The notes: generated by a model not told the origin, from the letters alone. Shown: positions 1 to 7,716, counted from the first letter of the stretch. The stretch: 10,886 nt of DNA from Nitrosomonadaceae bacterium (GCA_024644425.1 JAHELA010000042.1:1-10886); one strand, 5' to 3'. Translations and numbers: made by a program.

Positions 1-223
1 CTAGACGTCCCGTTAATACGACATAAATACAGCTATTAAATTTATTTGGCGCCAGTACTTCCTTACCAGGGGTAAATTCAATCACTTGGCATATATTTAG
101 GAGATACTCAATAGACTCTAAACTTATATCGCGAAATAGCCTTGATTTTTCAATAACGACAAAATCATGGGCATTCAAAGCATAGTTTATACCTGAATTT
201 TCGAAATTAATTTTAGTATTCAA
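1..223 (-). CDS. Partial cyclic-nucleotide-binding (CAP_ED-like) domain protein, N-terminal part only
   Basis: This frame is open on the minus strand and runs off the left edge, so only the N-terminus is visible. Reading from the TTG at 223 it begins MNTKINFENSGINYALNAHD and continues with SRLFRDISLESIEYLL, then EFTPGKEVLAP and IYVVLTGRL. That is the usual start of a cNMP-binding beta-roll: a helix after LF-x-x-(I/L), the Pro-Gly of strand 1, and a Y-(I/V)-V-L-(S/T)-G-R-(L/V) strand. The phosphate-binding cassette would lie outside the window. The start is uncertain. The frame stays open to a GTG at 371-373 with a stop just before it, but residues 1-50 of that longer form are Tyr/Ile-rich and look non-coding. 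A GGA lies about 10 bases before the TTG. Such domains head transcription factors or, in some betaproteobacteria, GGDEF proteins; which applies here cannot be seen. Confidence 0.6.
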   Translation of the reverse strand, partial: MNTKINFENSGINYALNAHDFVVIEKSRLFRDISLESIEYLLNICQVIEFTPGKEVLAPNKFNSCIYVVLTGRL

Positions 224-523
224 TATCTTATAATCCGTATAAATACAAGGATTCCAAATACAATTATCGGAATATTTAACTATAACTTTAGAGTAGCTAT
301 AATAAGCAAGTGTCTTAAATTGAGCCTTCCAGAGAAAATAAATTACTAATACATCTATATAACATTTAATCACTTATAGATTACTTTTATCTCTTTTTAT
401 ATATGGGCAAGATAGGATTTAACATTCGACGAATATTTATATAAATTAAGGCCACCTTCTACACGAAGACAAATTAAAGTTTAAAAAACTTAATAAGTTA
501 ATTAAAAGGTATCATAAAAACAC
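224..523. other. A+T-rich divergent intergenic region
   Basis: This 300-base spacer separates the minus-strand cNMP-domain gene from the plus-strand lipoprotein gene. It is very A+T-rich. I see no convincing gene on either strand apart from the possible upstream extension of the left gene to a GTG at 373. It holds a candidate plus-strand promoter (419-445) with an 11-bp palindrome in its spacer, and a weak A+T-only inverted repeat at 477-491 (AAGTTT, 3-base loop, AAACTT). Confidence 0.6.
419..445 (+). promoter_or_regulatory. Candidate sigma70 promoter of the lipoprotein gene, with internal palindrome
   Basis: TTAACA (419-424, five of six matches to TTGACA) is followed after 15 bases by TATAAA (440-445, five of six matches to TATAAT). 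The spacer is two bases shorter than ideal. The perfect palindrome ATTCG-A-CGAAT (424-434) lies inside it, where a repressor could bind. In such an A+T-rich spacer a -10-like match by chance is common, so this is a suggestion only. Confidence 0.3.
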
Positions 524-820
524 ATGAGAAAACCTAATAATGTATCTGTAAAGTTAACGACTGCACTTGTAATATCATTATTAATGGGATGTGTGCACGA
601 GATCAATGATAAAGTAACCGGTGATAGAGTGACTAATGATAAACCAGGATCTGTGATTGTTGATTCCTCTGACTACAATGAAGAAGAGGCAAAAATTCTG
701 GCTGAAGTACAATGTGCAAAATCAAACCGCCATGCAAAACAAATAATTCATGCAAAACAAATATTCAAGCTTAAAGTAAATACAAGCAAAGATTACCACT
801 TTAGGTGTATCAGGAAATAA
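524..820 (+). CDS. Small putative lipoprotein, family not recognised
   Basis: The product has 98 residues. It begins with a lipoprotein signal peptide: Arg2/Lys3 and Lys10, a hydrophobic stretch from about 11 to 20, and the lipobox L-M-G-C with the acylated cysteine at residue 23. Residue 24 is Val, so outer-membrane sorting by the Lol rule would be expected. The mature part (about 75 residues) is charged and hydrophilic, with two further cysteines (64 and 95) that could form a disulfide in the periplasm. Residues 70-81 are a doubled hexapeptide, HAKQII then HAKQIF, encoded by an 18-bp tandem repeat. The ribosome site is poor: AAAGG ends at 509, 14 bases before the ATG. The gene stands alone, convergent with the ABC transporter operon. 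I do not recognise the family. The lipobox and open frame support a real gene, but its base composition matches the A+T-rich surroundings. Confidence 0.65.
   Translation: MRKPNNVSVKLTTALVISLLMGCVHEINDKVTGDRVTNDKPGSVIVDSSDYNEEEAKILAEVQCAKSNRHAKQIIHAKQIFKLKVNTSKDYHFRCIRK
731..766 (+). repeat. 18-bp in-frame tandem duplication
   Basis: Two adjacent 18-base units (731-748 and 749-766) are identical at 16 positions, including the first 15 (CATGCAAAACAAATA). The unit is a multiple of three and lies in frame in the lipoprotein gene, giving HAKQII-HAKQIF. Confidence 0.9.
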
Positions 821-877
821 ACATTAAGTTAAAGTTTATTACAGGGTTACTATTTCCCCATGTATAAATTAATCCCT

Positions 878-2938
878 TTAGGAAAAAGGAGATTGTTCAT
901 ATAGGTAGCACCGTGCAGAATGTGATGAGCTAAAATTGATTACTTTTGGATAGTCATTAGAACATACAGGCATGGCTTTGGGACAACGGGGGTGAAAATG
1001 ACAACCTGAGGGCGGATTAGCTGGAGAAGGTAAATCTCCAAACAAATGTATAACCGCTCGCTTTGACTTGGGCTCTATTTCTGGTACTGCAGAGAGTAAA
1101 GCTTGAGTGTAAGGGTGTTTAGGATCTTCTAAAACCTCACTCACATTTCCTTGTTCTACAATTCTTCCTAAGTACATTACCGCAATTTCATCGGCTAGGT
1201 ATTCTACAACTGAAATATTATGAGTAATAAACAAGTACGCAAGAGCCAGGCTACTCTGTAATTCTTTGAGCAAGTTCAAAATCTGTGCTTGTACTGAAAC
1301 ATCTAATGCACTTGTTGGCTCATCACAAATTAGAAGCTTTGGATTAACGGCTAAAGTACGAGCAATGGCGATTCTTTGGCGCTGACCACCAGAAAATTCA
1401 TGTGGGTAACGCCATTTAGTTTCTGGTAGCAATCCAACACGCTGTAACAAGGCATCTACTACTTGTTCTTTTGATAAATTTGACTGGTGCACTCTATTGC
1501 CTATTTCACTCTCAGCTTTTGTGTTAAGTGCGTTCATACCTTCTTCAATGATATCGATAATTCGCATTCTAGGATTAAGTGAGGAATACGGATCCTGAAA
1601 TATTATCTGGAATTCAGCACGTTTCGCTCGTAATCGCTTACGATCAAGCCCTACCAGTTCCAAACCGTCATAACACACACTACCTGCTGTGGGTGTGATT
1701 AATTGCAGAATACCTTTACCTACTGTTGTCTTGCCGCATCCTGATTCACCTACGAGAGCCAATGTTCTGCCCCGTGAAATAGCAAGCGATACACCATCTA
1801 CTGCTTTGACATAACCAGCTACACGCTTAATTAAACCTTTATGTATAGGAAAGTGAACCTTAAGGTTAATAACGTTTAATAATTTTGAATTATCTATAGA
1901 TTCTTGAGACACAAAATTTTTCTTAGAATAAGATTTTTTATCTTTAATCTGATTCTGAAACCTAGCCTCAGCTTCATTGGAATAAAGATGACACCTTACT
2001 TGATGTTTCGGATTTATCTTGCTCCACGCTGGTGCAATCGTTTTGCATAAATCCCAAGCTTGATCACAACGGTCAGCAAAGCGACAACCAACGAATTTTA
2101 TTGATAAAGAAGGAACATTTCCGCTGATCACTGCCAGCCCTTGATTTCGCTTTGTTCTTCCTGGTAATGCAGCAAACAATTTCTGAGAATAAGGATGTGC
2201 TGGATTACGGAAAAAATCATCACGTTCAGCCATCTCAACAATTTCACCTGCATACATAACTGCTATGCGGTGAGCCATTTCTGCCACCACTCCAAGATCA
2301 TGAGTAATGAGTAGGATGGCCATGCCTTTTTGACGCTGTAAATCACGCATAAGATCTAGTACTTGAGCTTGAATTGTGACATCCAGTGCGGTGGTGGGCT
2401 CATCAGCGATTAGCAGTTCGGGCTCTCCAGCTAATGCCATCGCGATCATCACCCGTTGCTTCATTCCACCTGAAAACTGAAACGGATACTCTGACATACG
2501 TCTTGTTGCGTCAGGGATACCTACCTGATTTAATATTTCTAGTATGCGTTTTTGAAGCATTACACCATGTAAATCGAAATGTCTTTCAAGCACTTCTCCA
2601 ATTTGCTCTGCCACTGTCAGCACTGGATTTAAACTTAACATTGGTTCTTGAAAGATCATGCTGATGCGCTTGCCCCGTATACGTCGCATGTCTGTTTCTG
2701 GCATCGAAAGTAAGTCCTTCCCGCTGAGCCTAATAGAACCAGAAACTATTTCTCCTACTTCTGGAAGTAACCTCATCACTGAAAGTGCAGCCATAGATTT
2801 GCCACATCCAGATTCTCCTAGTAATGCAAAGGTTTCACCCCTAAGAATCTGTAACGAAAGTCCATTTACTGCTCGTACCGGTGTAACGCTAGCATTAAGA
2901 ATAGTTTTAAGGTTGTCAACTTGCAGCAAGGAAGTCAT
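878..2938 (-). CDS. Fused oligopeptide/dipeptide ABC transporter ATP-binding protein (OppD-OppF / YejF type)
   Basis: This 686-residue cytoplasmic protein carries both ATPase domains of a peptide-type ABC importer. Domain 1 has Walker A GESGCGKS (41-48), Q-loop Q97, signature FSGGM (155-159), Walker B LLIADE (175-180) and switch His213. Domain 2 has GESGCGKT (397-404), Q448, FSGGQ (515-519), LLICDE (535-540) and His573. Both therefore look catalytically competent. Each half ends in the oligo_HPY-type C-terminal extension with four cysteines spaced C-x5-C-x6-C-x17-C (285/291/298/316 and 646/652/659/677). A charged linker of about 30 residues (roughly 322-350) joins the halves and makes the protein longer than E. 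coli YejF (about 530). It is the last gene of the operon, 59 bases after the permease stop. No Shine-Dalgarno motif is seen before the ATG, but the N-terminus MTSLLQVDNL is typical of the family. The exact substrate (peptide, microcin-like or other) cannot be read from sequence. Confidence 0.95.
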   Translation of the reverse strand: MTSLLQVDNLKTILNASVTPVRAVNGLSLQILRGETFALLGESGCGKSMAALSVMRLLPEVGEIVSGSIRLSGKDLLSMPETDMRRIRGKRISMIFQEPMLSLNPVLTVAEQIGEVLERHFDLHGVMLQKRILEILNQVGIPDATRRMSEYPFQFSGGMKQRVMIAMALAGEPELLIADEPTTALDVTIQAQVLDLMRDLQRQKGMAILLITHDLGVVAEMAHRIAVMYAGEIVEMAERDDFFRNPAHPYSQKLFAALPGRTKRNQGLAVISGNVPSLSIKFVGCRFADRCDQAWDLCKTIAPAWSKINPKHQVRCHLYSNEAEARFQNQIKDKKSYSKKNFVSQESIDNSKLLNVINLKVHFPIHKGLIKRVAGYVKAVDGVSLAISRGRTLALVGESGCGKTTVGKGILQLITPTAGSVCYDGLELVGLDRKRLRAKRAEFQIIFQDPYSSLNPRMRIIDIIEEGMNALNTKAESEIGNRVHQSNLSKEQVVDALLQRVGLLPETKWRYPHEFSGGQRQRIAIARTLAVNPKLLICDEPTSALDVSVQAQILNLLKELQSSLALAYLFITHNISVVEYLADEIAVMYLGRIVEQGNVSEVLEDPKHPYTQALLSAVPEIEPKSKRAVIHLFGDLPSPANPPSGCHFHPRCPKAMPVCSNDYPKVINFSSSHSARCYLYEQSPFS

Positions 2939-2997
2939 AAATAATAAGATTTTTTAGTTTCTGATAAAACAAGATAAGTTTAGATTTGTCTATCTAG

Positions 2998-4440
2998 CTA
3001 CCGTGGAGCAAATTTTCGGTCAACAAATGTTAGTGTCTTCACTCTTGGGTTAAACGCATCCTGTACGGCATCGGCAAACAAATTAGCGCTTAAAACTAGA
3101 GTGAACATAAAACTAAAGGATGAAAGTAATGCCCACCATACCATTGGTTCACGAGCCATCTCCATTCTAGCTGCATTTATCATGGTACCAAAACTAATCA
3201 TAGAAGGATCAACACCAACGCCAACATAAGATAATACAGCCTCGGCTAAAACAAGCCCACTAAAGTCCATAACAGTAGCAATTAGCACAATATGCATTAC
3301 ATTTGGAAGAATGTGACGGCTGATTATGCGCCAGTGAGATACACCAAACGCGTGAGCAGCCTGGATATATTCCATTTCACGCAACTTCAATGCCTCACCA
3401 CGTAGTAAACGACACAAGCTGGTCCAGCTTGTAACACCAAGTATGATGCATAAAAACAGTAAACGTAAGTCAGCACGGGCAGCAATTGTATCGAAAAATT
3501 CTGGATGTGACTCCATATATACTTGCATCATCAATACAGCTGCTGCAATCAATAGTACGCTTGGAATCGAACTCAGTGTGGTATAAATGTACTGGATCAC
3601 ATCATCAATCCAACCTCGAAAATACCCTGCCATAATTCCTAACAGGAGAGCAAAAGGAAGCATAATCAGTGTAGTAAGTGTGCCGATCACCAGACCAGTA
3701 CGAATACTCTTAAGTGATTGATAAAAAACATCTTGGCCAACTTTGTCAGTTCCAAAAATATGGTAATAAGAAGATAACACAAGAGCAGAACCAAGCAGTA
3801 CAAGTATCAATGCAAGCATAATAAATATTGCCCTCCATGGAATTTCTGTCTCATTATAGAAAATTGCAAAAAACGTCTGCTTGAATTTTTTACCGCACCG
3901 ATATGCAATTAACATAACTATTGAAGCAACAAATACACACCAAATAAAAATTCCGAATCCAATACCTACTACAGTACGCCATATTACATCGGCTACTAGT
4001 TGTGTTTCTGGATCGTATAAATGTGCACCGCCAAATTTTAGACGAGGAAATTCTCGTATCTGGCTGCCTCCTGAAAGTTCGATTGTTTCCTTGGTATAAA
4101 GATGCGCTGCAAATGGTGCAGAATAGGTTTTCTCAACACTTGTACGTAATGGAGTGGCAATAACGTCGAATAAACTTAGTACTTGCACACCATAAACTTT
4201 ACTATAGGTACTACTATTATTCTCTATAGCGGGCCTAAAATGTACCGTATCCAACAATCCAATGGTAATAAATATTGTCAAAACTGTGAGCGCCATCATG
4301 CCGCTCACACTATGACCTACTCGCCGCCAAGGTACCAAAAGATGCTCATTATGACGCACAAACCATACAAAAAAAATTACCAGTACTAATAATAGGTAGA
4401 TAAGCGCATCAGTCCATAGAATAACAAGTTTGAAAGGCAT
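2998..4440 (-). CDS. Peptide-type ABC transporter permease, OppC/DppC/YejE family, with N-terminal extension
   Basis: This 480-residue inner-membrane protein is one of the two channel subunits of the importer. The C-terminal half is a standard binding-protein-dependent transport domain. The family motif HIFGTDKVGQDVF lies at 227-239. Membrane helices are at about 247-274, 288-306, 327-345, 380-400 and 436-456. The cytoplasmic EAA loop, which docks on the ATPase, reads EYIQAAHAFG (357-366) and ends in ILPN (377-380). The first 200 residues are unusual: two hydrophobic helices (about 10-28 and 46-64), a polar segment of some 90 residues, and another helix (about 154-179) before the helix at 203-224 that usually begins OppC proteins. 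OppC relatives are near 300 residues and E. coli YejE about 340. The gene starts 21 bases after the first permease's stop, with no clear ribosome site. The core assignment is firm; the role of the extension is unknown. Confidence 0.92.
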   Translation of the reverse strand: MPFKLVILWTDALIYLLLVLVIFFVWFVRHNEHLLVPWRRVGHSVSGMMALTVLTIFITIGLLDTVHFRPAIENNSSTYSKVYGVQVLSLFDVIATPLRTSVEKTYSAPFAAHLYTKETIELSGGSQIREFPRLKFGGAHLYDPETQLVADVIWRTVVGIGFGIFIWCVFVASIVMLIAYRCGKKFKQTFFAIFYNETEIPWRAIFIMLALILVLLGSALVLSSYYHIFGTDKVGQDVFYQSLKSIRTGLVIGTLTTLIMLPFALLLGIMAGYFRGWIDDVIQYIYTTLSSIPSVLLIAAAVLMMQVYMESHPEFFDTIAARADLRLLFLCIILGVTSWTSLCRLLRGEALKLREMEYIQAAHAFGVSHWRIISRHILPNVMHIVLIATVMDFSGLVLAEAVLSYVGVGVDPSMISFGTMINAARMEMAREPMVWWALLSSFSFMFTLVLSANLFADAVQDAFNPRVKTLTFVDRKFAPR

Positions 4441-4461
4441 GATTATTATTGTGAAAAAATA

Positions 4462-5439
4462 TTATTCCAACCTTATTCTTGGGTCGACTAAAGTATAGGA
4501 AATATCAGTCAAAATCAGTCCAATGATGTAAAGAAACGATCCTAGAAAAACCATAGCTCGCACTACTGCAAAATCTTGGGAATTAATAGCATCAATAGTG
4601 TAGCTACCTAAACCAGGGATACCAAAGAATGACTCGGCTATAAGACTTCCAAGAAAAAGTAAAGGAATAACCACCACCGCACCAGTAAGTATTGGAATCA
4701 ATGCGTTCCTAAGTACATGCCTAAACAATACTAGAGTTTCTGGCAAGCCTTTAGCACGTGCCGTTCGGACATAATCTTTACCCATTTCCTCTAAAAAAAT
4801 GGTTCGATACCAGCGCGTACTTGCACCAGCACCACTAATCACACCTATTATTACAGGAAGTACTAAGAACTTACCTGCATCTAATCCATCACTAAATCCA
4901 GAAACAGGTACCAAATGCCATAACTTACTGATCAAGAATTGCCCGCCAATTATATAAAACAAGCTTGAAATAGACATTAATGCAACACAAAATACTACTC
5001 CCCAGAAATCGATGTAGGTAGCACGAAAGAACACCATTACTAGAGCAAAGGTAATGTGAATAACTAACCCCAAAAAGAATACTGGGAGTGCGATAGCAAG
5101 ACTTGGCAACATACGAGTTTTAATCTCATGGGAAATGTCACGTCCATCATCAGCACGTCCAAAGTTAAAAGCAAACATTGCGGCTGATTTCTCAAAAAAG
5201 ATAGTCTGGATAAACTTTCTCGCGCCTTCCTCTGTAGTGTTAAAAACAAGCGGCTTATCATAGCCTCGCTCTTGCTTCCATTTTGTAATTGCTTCGGGAG
5301 TAACACGCTTAGTACCGAGATGCATCCTTGCCATATCATCTGGAGTATTGACTACAAAGAATAATGTAAAAGTAATCAGATTCACGCCAATAAGGATAGG
5401 AATAGCATAAAATATACGACGAATAATATAGTTAAGCAT
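4462..5439 (-). CDS. Peptide-type ABC transporter permease, OppB/DppB/YejB family
   Basis: This 325-residue inner-membrane protein is the other channel subunit. It opens with the family's usual MLNYIIRRIFYAIPILIGVN, the first membrane helix. A periplasmic stretch follows (about 31-110), then further helices near 113-137, 143-168, 190-204, 248-269 and 296-312. The EAA loop is DYVRTARAKG (222-231) with ALIPIL downstream, and the C-terminus YTLVDPRIRLE is the classic family ending. I chose the ATG at 5439 over an in-frame ATG at 5466. It lies five bases behind a GAGG ribosome site and gives the canonical N-terminus; the longer form would add only nine polar residues. This start overlaps the binding-protein gene by 8 bases (ATGCTTAA), so the two are probably translationally coupled. 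Length agrees with the family (about 310-360). Confidence 0.94.
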   Translation of the reverse strand: MLNYIIRRIFYAIPILIGVNLITFTLFFVVNTPDDMARMHLGTKRVTPEAITKWKQERGYDKPLVFNTTEEGARKFIQTIFFEKSAAMFAFNFGRADDGRDISHEIKTRMLPSLAIALPVFFLGLVIHITFALVMVFFRATYIDFWGVVFCVALMSISSLFYIIGGQFLISKLWHLVPVSGFSDGLDAGKFLVLPVIIGVISGAGASTRWYRTIFLEEMGKDYVRTARAKGLPETLVLFRHVLRNALIPILTGAVVVIPLLFLGSLIAESFFGIPGLGSYTIDAINSQDFAVVRAMVFLGSFLYIIGLILTDISYTLVDPRIRLE

Positions 5440-7630
5440 TTTTGCCTCGTTCTCGTAAATACTCAATTCCTATACTGCGCTCCTTACGACGATAAGAGAC
5501 CACTGCAGGAACCAAACTAATCAACAATACTATTAGTAACGTTGCTACAGGCCATAGTACTGGTTTATTCCAACTTTTTCGTTTCTGCTCCCTTAAGTTA
5601 GCATCTATACGGTGGTATTTCAGATTGTTATGCGAAATCCTATTTGGTTTCACATTTTTATACCAAGCATGATACAAACCATAATCCATAGGATGATACC
5701 CCCAGAGCCAGGGCGCATCATGACGTAGTATCCTTATCATGCGATCAATTAATTTCTTGCGCTCTGAACCGTCCTCCATATTCTTCATTTTTTCAAACAA
5801 ATTATTGTATTCAGGATTATCATAATTAGCTGCATTCTCACCGTCATTACCAACTTTTCTTTGTGGTCCATGTAGTAAAAACAAAAAATTTTCTGGGTCT
5901 GGATAATCAGCATTCCAACCCCATTCAAAAATCTGTGCGTTTCCTTTACGAATTTTATCCTGAAAGCGGTTGTAATCAGTACTCCTAACAACTAACTGAA
6001 TATTGAGTTTCTGGAACTGTTTACGCATCCAATCTAATTCTGACTTGTCCTCAGCACCCCGTGCGGTTACATCAAAATACAACACTAGTGGCGCACTAGT
6101 TTTTACATCTATTCCGTCAGGAAAGCCTGCCTCTGCTAACAAAGCTCTTGCACTTTCGATAGATTTACGACGTGGCTTCCTATTTTTCCAATCATATACA
6201 ACCGTATTGATTCCCTCTTTGCCGTAACGATGGCCAGCAATCCCTGGTGCAATAGGCCCTTGTGCTGGAATACCGCGTCCATTTGCAAATATCGAAACAT
6301 ATTCTTCGTAATCCACAGCAATAGAAATAGCTTGACGTAATTTTCTAGCTGAATCTGCAAATCCGCCAACAATAGGATCTAGCATGTTAAAACCTACATA
6401 GTAAGTGGAACTTGCTACTGCAGTTTCTAATCGGATACCCTGATTTTTCATCGCTTCTGTGACAGTCGCTTCTCCCCGCCCAGTAACTTGTACAGCTTGA
6501 TCGAAACTATCGGAACCAATTCCTGAGGCATCGTAATATCCTTGAAGAAACTTATTCCAGCGTGGAATGCCTTCTTTATCACGATAAAATTTAATTTGGC
6601 TGATGAACGGTAATTGCTTTCCTTCATCCGCCAGTAAACCCAACTTCAAATCCTCTATTGTTCCTTCATTTGGATAAGTTTCACCATGATAATTAGGATT
6701 CTTCTCTAAGACCATTACCAAATTTGGGTTGTTCTCAGTTAACATGTAAGGCCCGGTACCAACAGGATACCAGTCAAGAGTAATATTCTTTTCTGCCAAC
6801 CCCTGCTGGGTATAAAAGCGCTCTGCTTCCCATGGAATTGGAGCAAAAAAGGGCATTGCTAGCCAGTACATAAACTGAGGATATTTACCTCTAATTTTGA
6901 TACGATAAGTATAAAGGTCTACCACTTGCGCACCGTCCAATTCATAATTTTTCAAGTCCAGATAAGTGCCTTCTCCCTGTTTTTCTGACTGTAGCCTAGC
7001 TGCGGCCTTTAAAGTCATTGAATATTCCTTAAGTCCTACAATGTAATCTGACATCAAACCAAAGATTGGAGAATGTAATCTGGGATGTGCCAATCTCTTA
7101 ATCTCATAAACATAGTCTTCAGCAGTTAACTCACGTGTGCCAGTGTGATGAAAATCATTGAGCGTATAAACTTCTTCCAGATCTTTAGTGGTCAAATCAT
7201 GATAGAGAAACTTTCCCTGATTATTTCTGGCAAAAGCAGGATGAGGCTGGTAACGAATACCCGGCCTAATAGAAATTTCGTAAATCGTATAAGCAATCTT
7301 TTTATTGTCTACACCATCAGGTAAACGCTCTCCATTCTTATCAAAAAACTTTATCACTGGCATTTTTATTGCCGAAAGAGGAACCAATTTATATGGGCGC
7401 TTTAAATAATGATATTGTAGCGGCGGCTCATAAACCTGTGCGGTAAACATAATTTCATTTGAGCTATACGATTGAACTGGATCCAGGTGCTTAGGACGCT
7501 CAGCAAAGGCGCTATAGAGAATGTTACTATCCACATCTGCAGCAGGGTAAGGGTTATTCCAAGAATTACCACCACAAGCAGATAGCAAGGCCACAAAAAG
7601 TGCTATTAAGTATTTATGCAGTACCTTCAT
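5432..7630 (-). CDS. Extracellular solute-binding protein family 5 (peptide-type), lipoprotein with C-terminal membrane helix
   Basis: This 732-residue substrate-binding component is first in the transporter operon. A lipoprotein signal (Lys2, His5, Lys6, hydrophobic 8-16, lipobox L-S-A-C with Cys19) leads into a family-5 binding fold. Landmarks are ILYSAFAERPKHLDP (37-51), PVGTGPY (289-295), FNMLDP (414-419), LRQAISIAVD (431-440) and WGWNADYPDPENF (570-582). At the C-terminus, about residues 691-711 form a strong hydrophobic helix followed by YRRKER, a positive-inside anchor, with a 19-residue charged tail. Peptide-binding relatives such as DppA, OppA and YejA are roughly 530-600 residues, so this one is long; extra sequence lies at about 90-170 and at the C-terminus. 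Gly20 after the lipidated Cys is not an inner-membrane retention signal, which sits oddly with a C-terminal helix. No clear ribosome site precedes the ATG. The family call is firm; the ligand is unknown. Confidence 0.93.
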   Translation of the reverse strand: MKVLHKYLIALFVALLSACGGNSWNNPYPAADVDSNILYSAFAERPKHLDPVQSYSSNEIMFTAQVYEPPLQYHYLKRPYKLVPLSAIKMPVIKFFDKNGERLPDGVDNKKIAYTIYEISIRPGIRYQPHPAFARNNQGKFLYHDLTTKDLEEVYTLNDFHHTGTRELTAEDYVYEIKRLAHPRLHSPIFGLMSDYIVGLKEYSMTLKAAARLQSEKQGEGTYLDLKNYELDGAQVVDLYTYRIKIRGKYPQFMYWLAMPFFAPIPWEAERFYTQQGLAEKNITLDWYPVGTGPYMLTENNPNLVMVLEKNPNYHGETYPNEGTIEDLKLGLLADEGKQLPFISQIKFYRDKEGIPRWNKFLQGYYDASGIGSDSFDQAVQVTGRGEATVTEAMKNQGIRLETAVASSTYYVGFNMLDPIVGGFADSARKLRQAISIAVDYEEYVSIFANGRGIPAQGPIAPGIAGHRYGKEGINTVVYDWKNRKPRRKSIESARALLAEAGFPDGIDVKTSAPLVLYFDVTARGAEDKSELDWMRKQFQKLNIQLVVRSTDYNRFQDKIRKGNAQIFEWGWNADYPDPENFLFLLHGPQRKVGNDGENAANYDNPEYNNLFEKMKNMEDGSERKKLIDRMIRILRHDAPWLWGYHPMDYGLYHAWYKNVKPNRISHNNLKYHRIDANLREQKRKSWNKPVLWPVATLLIVLLISLVPAVVSYRRKERSIGIEYLRERGKNA
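5445..5448 (-). promoter_or_regulatory. Ribosome binding site that decides the OppB-type permease start
   Basis: On the minus strand GAGG stands five bases before the ATG at 5439, inside the last codons of the upstream binding-protein gene. The alternative ATG at 5466 has no such site. Confidence 0.7.
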
Positions 7631-7703
7631 TGGCTTAATAGTTTAGCGTAAATACTTGGTTACAGGGTGATTGGAACACTACAACTTCAACAAATTCTAC
7701 TTT

Positions 7704-7716
7704 GTACTTCAAGTAC
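7704..7716. repeat. 13-bp palindrome GTACTT-C-AAGTAC
   Basis: Perfect six-base arms flank a single central C. The element overlaps the position where the -35 box for the fabI TATAAT would fall. It has no T-tract, so a DNA-binding site is more likely than a terminator. It may also be chance. Confidence 0.5.

Noticed and set aside
224..373. Upstream extension of the cNMP-domain gene to GTG at 373.
   Set aside because: The added 50 residues are rich in Tyr, Ile and Cys without family resemblance, and no ribosome site precedes the GTG. It remains possible, so it is mentioned in the entry.
816..840. AATAAAC and GTTTATT form a seven-base inverted repeat overlapping the lipoprotein stop codon; CCTTT/AAAGG at about 874-890 forms a second small hairpin.
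   Set aside because: The first stem has only one G-C pair and no T-tract follows; the second is five pairs overlapping the ATPase gene end without a T-run. Neither supports a terminator call.
2450..2480. The first ATPase domain has FSGGM instead of the consensus LSGGQ.
   Set aside because: FSGGM followed by K/R-QRVMIA is the normal OppD/DppD form, and Walker A, Walker B and the switch His are intact.
2386..2957. Open frames on the plus strand opposite the ATPase gene (2386-2664 and 2658-2957), and similar ones opposite the other genes.
   Set aside because: They are shadows of strongly conserved coding sequence on the other strand and show no family resemblance or ribosome site.
5440..5466. 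Longer OppB-type permease start at 5466, adding MSIYENEAK.
   Set aside because: It would overlap the binding-protein gene by 35 bases, lacks a ribosome site and is not part of the family N-terminus.
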